Assembly: GCA_030247885.1 (NCBI GenBank)
Contig: JAPDRO010000003.1
Location: forward strand, 1,736,001-1,800,000
Length of the DNA stretch: 64,000 bases
Reading direction: 5' to 3'
Source: Taxawa tesnikishii (nom. ined.)
Taxonomy: Eukaryota; Ascomycota; Dothideomycetes; Dothideales
A program made the position numbers and the translations under genes. Position 1 is the first letter of the stretch. The number at the start of each line of letters is the position of its first letter. This document shows, in pieces, positions 57,663-64,000 of this stretch. Below the pieces are notes generated by a model that saw only the letters and a program-made list of their open reading frames with translations, was not told where the DNA came from and did not search any database.

Positions 57663-60600
57663 GTTGGAGGACAAACGACGATATCGAGGCAGGGGGTCCA
57701 TTGACCGCTGAAGATATAGGTCAGCCGCGGAAGGACGCAGTAACCGGCTTCGTGCTGTCCAGCCCATCCTCAACATTCAAGTTATGCTACCACACTATTC
57801 TCTCTTCGCTCTTGCAGGTTTGTCTCCTGACGTCGGACTATACCCAGGCTGTCTGTACCAAAAGCCTTCCTTGGTTGCAAATCCCGCAGGTTCCGGAAAG
57901 GATCTGTTATCAATCTTCGCAACTCCGTGACGCCTGCACCCATCGTACACGGCCACAGATTGACAAATCGGTTGCCCACCCGGTCTAAGAGCTCTATCCC
58001 CTGAAATCAACTCTTCGGTCGGTTTCGGCCGATGGTGTTTGGTGCATGATAGTCGTCGTATGATGCTCGCGCTAAAGAAGACTCTTGAACGTGAAGAAGC
58101 ACAAGGCTCGATGAGCACGCGCTGCCCTGTCACGGAGCTTGGAAGCCGTCGAGTAAGAAGGCGAACCGCAATTGCAGAGTGTGGTGCAATGCGTGATCCT
58201 CTACTTGTAACAGAGTAGGGACGGGGAGGAAAATGCTGTTTTTGGGCGATCCAATGCTGTGGCCGTCGATCATGGCTTGTCGCAGATGAGCGAGTGTGTG
58301 TGTGTGTGTGTGTGTGTATATAGGATCTGTGTCCGTTTTCGGCAAGCGCTATGCTAGATTGGAGAAAATCAGAAGTCAAGCGCGTGGGTGATGGTAGAGA
58401 GGTATAGAAGGGGCTGTTCCAGCGACGAGGGCCCCAATGATCTCGTCAGCATGGTGTACCGCGTTGTATATGTTCGCCGAACCTTAACTAGTAGTCATTG
58501 TGCTTAGCCTTCGCAAGTCTTTCTCTGTGACAACAGCAGACGACATTATGGAAACTACTCTTTGACTTTTGGAGTGTAATGTGACAGGTAAAGTGGAGTT
58601 TTGGCTTTTTGCTTGCGCATCATTGGAGGACCTGAGATGAAAATTATGGTTTAGGTTGGACGGTGATCTTGGGTGAACAGTCTCCACTTAGACCTAAAGG
58701 GGCCTCAAGTGAAATTGCAATTCAAAGCTTGGGAAACACCTTCCCGATCCACCCATATTGACTCCTCGTTTCCAACAACTAACGGCTGGAATGATATTAA
58801 AAGGAACGTCAGATGAGACTTCATTGTAAGACACTTTCTCTCCTTGGTCCTGTAGGTGAGTTTACCAAAGGCGGTCGCCAATCTGAAACCTGATCATGAT
58901 TTCCGTATTTCCGACAAGACAAAGTCAGCAGCCATGTTACTGAGGGTACGCTCCTGCGGCTTTGTTAATCCCCACAACTCGCATATCATTGCCAAAGAGG
59001 TAGGCGTCGGACACTTTGTGCATATTGAACACGTACGCTGCCGCGCAATTTGTTCAGAAAGCTGGGCCACGTGATACTCGACGCAAGACCTGAAACATGC
59101 CAGGTGAGCTGAAGAGATGGCATCATTTATCTGTTCGAAGGAGGGCTCCTACAGAACACGTGCCATGGATGTGTCGGTAATTCTTCCATGACAGTTGTGT
59201 TGTCAGGTTCGCTTCGGATTACGTGCGTAATCCTGGTGCGCCATCTGCTATTTAGCCTGAGGCCTCGAGATGGAGGTCAACAGGTCCAAGAGAATCTGCG
59301 AATACAACAACTCGTAGCTTGCACAGCCAGTTCTTCAGTGACGGAACGTCGTTGAGACTTCAGAGGAGGTCGGTGTTGTATCTACTAACTAATGGACGTG
59401 CGTCCGACTCCTAAGGACTTCTTGCTATGTGCTCGTTTATCATCGGCGGCCACGAGGCGTCTGGCTAAAATCAGCGAGTCTGTCGATAGATGTTCCACGG
59501 AAGTATCACGCCATAAGCGAGAGAATACCAAAGAGATCTCACTAGCTGGAAAGATCGTCCGCGCAGCAGTAGGAACATCGACTTCTCCAAGTTTACGGAA
59601 CGAACGTTTCGAATTGTCGACTGGGTCCATCAGGCCACTTGCTCAAAGAAGAGACCGCATGAAGTTCCTGGTCACTACTCAGAAGACGTGGATGCCCCAA
59701 GAACCGGTAGTGCGATCTCTGGCTGTTTAGCCAGCGGACCGAGAGTGAGTCAGCGCTGCCGGCTCAAGCACGTCTGTCCCTATCATGGGATGATCGCCCA
59801 CGAGAACTGCCCTAAGCCTCAGCGCCCAGGGGGAAACGTCGCCCGGTTTCCCAACTGACCATTTTTGGATAGTTAGTTAAGGGTCCCAAGGCGCACTGAG
59901 CCCTGGCGTGTGCTCCGCTATGGTCCGGCATTGAGTCCGCAGAGCTACCATGGACATGATAAGAGGCTGAAGGAGCGGTATTGTGCGCGGGTACTGCCAT
60001 CGGTCGCCTTGCATCTCTGTACCGGGAGTATCAAAGAGCAAAGCGGTATTGGTACGCTGAGACTTCAAAAATGGATAGTAACGTGACACAGAGATGCTCC
60101 TAGGAACTACAGATGGCGTTGATTGGTAGCATGTTTTGACGCGGTCTCATCCGTAGCTTTGAACAAAACATGGTGTCAAGGGGTACCGCTTGGGCTGGGG
60201 CCGTGCTGAGACATGAAACGAAAACCCGACAATGGCCCCGCCTCTACTTGCCTCTTGCATGTGACACGTACTAATACACGTACCAGATACACGTAAGTAC
60301 TGAGGTCAAGTCCAAGCGATCTGTGCCAATCTCAAAAACTTGGTGCACATCCTCGCATATCGTTCTGAGCTGCTGCGGTATCGGGGTCAAAAGATGCTGC
60401 AATAATGTGTGCATCTTCAGTGTCACTGTTAACTTCAGCAATCGAAGCCGCGAACGGATAGAATTTGCGCCAAACGCTGTGGACCGTTCCTAGCTCGACA
60501 GCCACGCGAGCTCTGCAAGGCTGTCACCGTCTCGTTAATGCATTTGTGGGGCCTTCCATGCATTGGCGAAAGATTTTGGCCAAGATTGACTTTTCTTAAG

Positions 60601-62713
60601 GACTACACTTGTCCACTACCGGCACATCTCGATAGAGCACACAACCGACCAGGAAACTGCGTTTGGTGTGTGTGCCCATGTGCGTAAGGAGTCTGGTAGC
60701 GACGTCGGCCATTTGGAGAACTGTATGTTCCGCTTGGTCAGCGTGCGGGGTATCAGCATGGCCCCCAACAGCCCCATCGGTAGCGAAGTCCAAAGGTCTG
60801 ACACGGCATGAGCGACACGGTGCCGGGTAGGGATTAAGCGTTCCTTTTGGTTCTGAATGGATGTTAGCCTTCCTTTAGCCGACACGCGAAGTGGCCGGGC
60901 GAAAGCTATGACGAACTGGTTCTCCGAAGCCTCAAGGCTATCTGTGATGCTACACCGACCTCACGCCTCACACCCTTATGTCCCTATGCGCGCCGCTGCG
61001 CCGACAGCCCTCCTCTTTCGCAATCCGACATGGAAAACTTGTTTTGAGAAAGTCGCCGTCGAACCTTGTATTGCCCTGCTAACGCTGTCGGTCCGCCAGA
61101 CGCCCCTAGAGGCGTATAGTGCTCAATGGTTGCTAACGGCCATGGCTATCTCTCAACATAGTCCGGTGGTGGACGCACACGTCCATCCGTTGTTGAGGAT
61201 CGACTTCGCCGTAGATCGTCCCGTCGGCCAGCAGGCGTGTGGAGTAGGTTGTGTAACCGCTGGTTGGCTTCGTTTCGGGCGAAAGGAGATTGATTGGCCA
61301 CCATTGTATGTATGTTCTCAGATTTGCTTATTGGATCGTAGCTCGCGGCCGAAGACAACGGCGACGGAACGATGCGAGCCATGTAGATAGTTGCCGCGCG
61401 CCGAATGAACAACGGCTCATCTGCACAGCCCGCTAACGTCGCAACATCGACAGCCCTGCTCGAACCTTGCATGCCTTACAGGGCTGCTTCTGTCATCAGT
61501 GAGGGATATTCGTGAGCCTCCCAAGGCCATGTCCTCGGGTTTGGCCATGCGCACCATCGGGTAGCACCGGCACTCTACCACACACCGACAGTTTAGTCCT
61601 GTCTAGCAGAGGATGGGTTGTATAGCTAAGATGTACTTGGCCGCACCAAGGCCTTACGTAGTTTAGCCGAGTATTGTTGGCCAAGCCAACATTGTTCCTA
61701 GTCCCGAGGCTGAGAACGAAGTGCGCTCGGTTTCGTGAGACTTCCGTGCAACGCGGCTATCGAAAAGACGGATCAGGCGCCAGTCTGATGGTGTCTATGT
61801 GCGCATAGATGTCAGCTACTAGTCGTGGTCCCCCTTCCTTGCTAGGGTAGCAGGCCATCCTGCATAACGACAGATATGCAGATGATGATTGGGCAGTTTC
61901 TGTAGGCGTCGTTCCATCGGCGCGTGGCGCGGGAGCCATGCGGCAGAGTGCAGAATTGCTGCAGCTCAGCTGCTCTTCCATCCAGTAGCCTTCAGCGGCC
62001 ACGTGTTGCAGCGTCATAGTACCCCTTTCGGAAGGGATCGAAGCCTTCTAGGGAAGATTCCCACGGGATCTAAGTATTGAGTGTGCATCTCAGCAGTAGT
62101 GAACGAGGGTCCGTGTCCAGTGTTGCCGGGGATTCGGCTTTTGTCTCTTCAAGACATTTCGACAGTCGACTGAACACTGAAGCGTGGCAGCAATAGCGAG
62201 CTACTCAACGCCAGGGTCGCCGGCTTTTTCCTGGGTTGATGCTTCGCGGTGCCCATGTCGTGATGTTATGCCTAGTTAAACTTCGTTTAAAAGGAAGAAG
62301 GACCTAATGATAGGAACTGAGCAATGAACAAAAAGTGGTCAGGTGAACACCGATCACTGATATATGGCGCCTATCGTTTTGACGCGCCCAATGACGGATA
62401 ATCTCCACCTCTGCAGTATTTCATCTTAGACCTGCGATTCTGGTGTGCTACACAACCCGCTTTTTCCGGCATGCTTTTCTCCAACTACTTGTTACGAAGC
62501 CTAATACGGTAAGTCGTATACTCCTCAAGTCCAAACATGCGCCAATCTGAACCGCCTTGGCTGTAAACAGCGAAACTTTCGTTCGTCGGCGTCCCCATTT
62601 AGTTGTGTTAAACGAACCTATCAGGATTGCAAAGCGTTTCCTCTCGTCCATCGGTCAGGTTGCTTCAACTGGTGAAGTGCTGCTCTTGTTTCCATCGAAG
62701 GCTTGCCAGCAAG
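57663..62713. other. Five-kb gene-poor tract
   Basis: No gene here can be supported. ORFs are short and without family character. The longest is 60857-61390 (+, 177 codons); its context MLHRPHASHPY is faintly like a fungal transcription-factor middle region, but that is too weak to call. A (GT)12 microsatellite is at 58294-58317. Base composition is not strikingly AT-rich, so strong RIP decay is not obvious by eye. Confidence 0.45.
58294..58317. repeat. (GT)12 microsatellite
   Basis: Perfect GT dinucleotide tract in the gene-poor stretch between the monooxygenase and methyltransferase genes. Confidence 0.95.
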
Positions 62714-63989
62714 ATGGTGCCACAACCGCTGAACGATGAGACAATCGCTTTGTTCGGAAGAGAGTTTCAAAAATATGCTGTGGATTCCGGGATGTATTGC
62801 ACACCAGTCGATGAAGTATGTGCTCAACACTGTCGTGAAACCCATTACAGAATGACGGGACACTCACACCACTTCCTTGAGCTCCCCTGCACTACTGATA
62901 GACACTTCGCTCACTCAGTGAATATTTTGTGCTAATTTTCGCTCCGTACAGCCCGAAGAATGGCGGCAACGATCTCTCTCGAATCTCTTGTACGCCTGGT
63001 TCGACCTGAGATACATCCTGCCGCCAGAGGCTGATGAAGATCCGGACTTGGTCCTCGATTGCGGCGCCGGGTATTGTACATGGGCAGACGACGTCGCAGA
63101 AAACCACGACTCAGAGGTCAGCGAATCTTTAGCCTAGGAGAGGCATGAACAAGTGCAGGACAGGATCTGCGGAACCCTCGTCCAAGCTCTCGTGCGATCC
63201 AGTGGTTGCTGACGCAAGTTCCTTCAGGTCACTACGATAGACATGTTTCTCAACGACCACCCCGACGGCAACGGATTCCTCAAAAGAGATGGAACTTGAA
63301 CAACCCCTTCCGCAGCGATGGGGACGAGCTTCGAAGAATAAGATATGACCTGATCAACTCACGCTTCCTCGCGGAAGGTATTGACGCTACTCGCTGGCCG
63401 GCCTACATTCGAGACCTTAGAGGAAGACTAACCGAAGGAGGATGGCTGCAGATGCTCGAGTTCAACTTGAATATCCAGTCCGACAGTGGCAGAAGAGAGG
63501 AGGCTCATAGTCTCGTGACATGGATGGACCATTACAGCCAGGCTATGCAACGGTTGCAGCGAGATCCGCTCGTTGGGAACAAGCTGCAGCAATACATGGC
63601 AGCCGCGGGGCTGGTGGACGTCCGTTATGAACGTCAGAGGCTTCCGATAGGTCCATGGCTTGGTATGTCGCAACGACGTCGACTAGGATTCCTGTCGACC
63701 CAGGCATGCACCCTTCATGACCACTAACAATGGAATCCATAGGCGCACAGTATATTAGTCTGGAGGTCATGAAGGAGATCTTGAAAGCAACAGGCATATG
63801 GGCTTGCTGTCACGTTTTCGGCATGACCCCTCAGCAATTCAACGCGCTGGTTGATGGCGCTGTTCGCGAAATGGCAAACCCTGCCCTGAAGTTATATGTG
63901 CCACTGTAGGTGAACCCATGTTTGCCGTGTTCTTCGCTGATTTGTTCTCTAGATGCGTTGCTTGGGGAAGAAGACCTCCCAGCCGCTGA
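62714..63989 (+). CDS. LaeA-like SAM-dependent methyltransferase (one apparent frameshift)
   Basis: Class I methyltransferase of the large fungal LaeA/UMTA-like family. Members act in regulation or in secondary metabolite tailoring; the role of this one is unknown. Start MVPQPLNDETIALFGREFQK at 62714. Introns are 62816-62951 (136 nt), 63117-63227 (111 nt), 63663-63742 (80 nt) and 63906-63952 (47 nt); TGA at 63987-63989, so the gene just fits in the window. SAM motif I is LVLDCGAGYCTWADD. Then come YDLINSRFLAEGIDATRWPA and LRGRLTEGGWLQMLEF, NKLQQYMAAAGLVDVRYERQ, RLPIGPWL, and the usual C-terminus ALKLYVPLCVAWGRRPPSR. The frame breaks near 63283: one extra base makes GFLKRRWNLNNPFRS, matching the family's KRWNLN motif. 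The first intron is the least certain. Confidence 0.85.
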
Positions 63990-64000
63990 CGTTCGCGATC

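Noticed and set aside
60857-61390. A 177-codon ORF with a faint transcription-factor-like stretch
   Set aside because: Only a few residues (MLHRP) resemble the fungal transcription-factor middle region. No zinc cluster and no flanking exons were found.

Overview
The window looks like nuclear DNA of a filamentous ascomycete (Pezizomycotina; a Dothideomycetes-type black fungus is my guess from gene content, not a proven placement). Genes are compact and lie on both strands. Introns are mostly 47-60 nt, with GTRNGT donors, CTAAC/CTGAC-like branch points and (C/A)AG acceptors. The proteins are fungal: Opi1, Pom34, Set3C-type Hos4, a fungal rhodopsin-like receptor, a PDR-type ABC transporter, a PXA-domain protein, a LaeA-like methyltransferase and GT90. 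I count 24 protein genes plus one permease fragment. I see no rRNA, tRNA, CRISPR array or transposon that I can support.

Layout. 1-231 is the end of an NCS1-type permease. 555-2023 (-) is a rhodopsin-domain receptor. 4517-6100 (+) is SPE2 (AdoMet decarboxylase), with a long leader that carries two small upstream ORFs. 7934-8903 (+) is POM34 and 10416-12204 (+) is OPI1. 13902-18522 (+) is a PDR-type ABC pump. 19043-19879 (+) is an RNase H-fold protein. 20309-21140 (-) is a secreted PEBP. 22275-23352 (+) is YIP4/YIPF6, 24102-25904 (+) is YRB2/RanBP3 and 26822-30268 (+) is HRQ1. 30594-31652 (-) is a prolyl 4-hydroxylase and 32142-35426 (-) is HOS4. 35984-36991 (+) is DFG10, 37689-38223 (-) is MED10, 38483-41434 (+) is a PXA protein and 42011-43730 (-) is a CENP-B-type DNA-binding protein. 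45667-46948 (-) is DRG1/RBG1 and 47472-48213 (+) is cysteine dioxygenase. 48615-51771 (+) is a membrane GT90 transferase. 52442-53779 (-) is an RS-rich cyclophilin and 54137-55203 (+) is KRR1. 55804-57662 (+) is a flavin monooxygenase. After 5 kb with no clear gene, 62714-63989 (+) is a LaeA-like methyltransferase.

Most of the window is housekeeping: membrane traffic, nuclear transport, RNA processing, transcription, ribosome biogenesis, polyamine, sulfur and phospholipid metabolism. The left end (permease, receptor, ABC pump) and right end (monooxygenase, methyltransferase) are more accessory. I find no clearly new multi-gene system.

The most striking pattern cuts across genes. Eleven genes carry 23 apparent frameshifts, and every one is explained by a single missing base, usually in a short homopolymer. 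The protein on both sides of each break is still family-like. Essential genes (KRR1) are affected, so uncorrected sequencing deletions are more likely than gene death. Other points worth a look are a 1,166-nt intron in the PXA gene with a promoter-like pyrimidine-rich end, a 22-nt microexon inside the CENP-B gene's helix-turn-helix, the SPE2 upstream ORFs, and a mitochondrial-presequence-like in-frame extension upstream of the KRR1 start.
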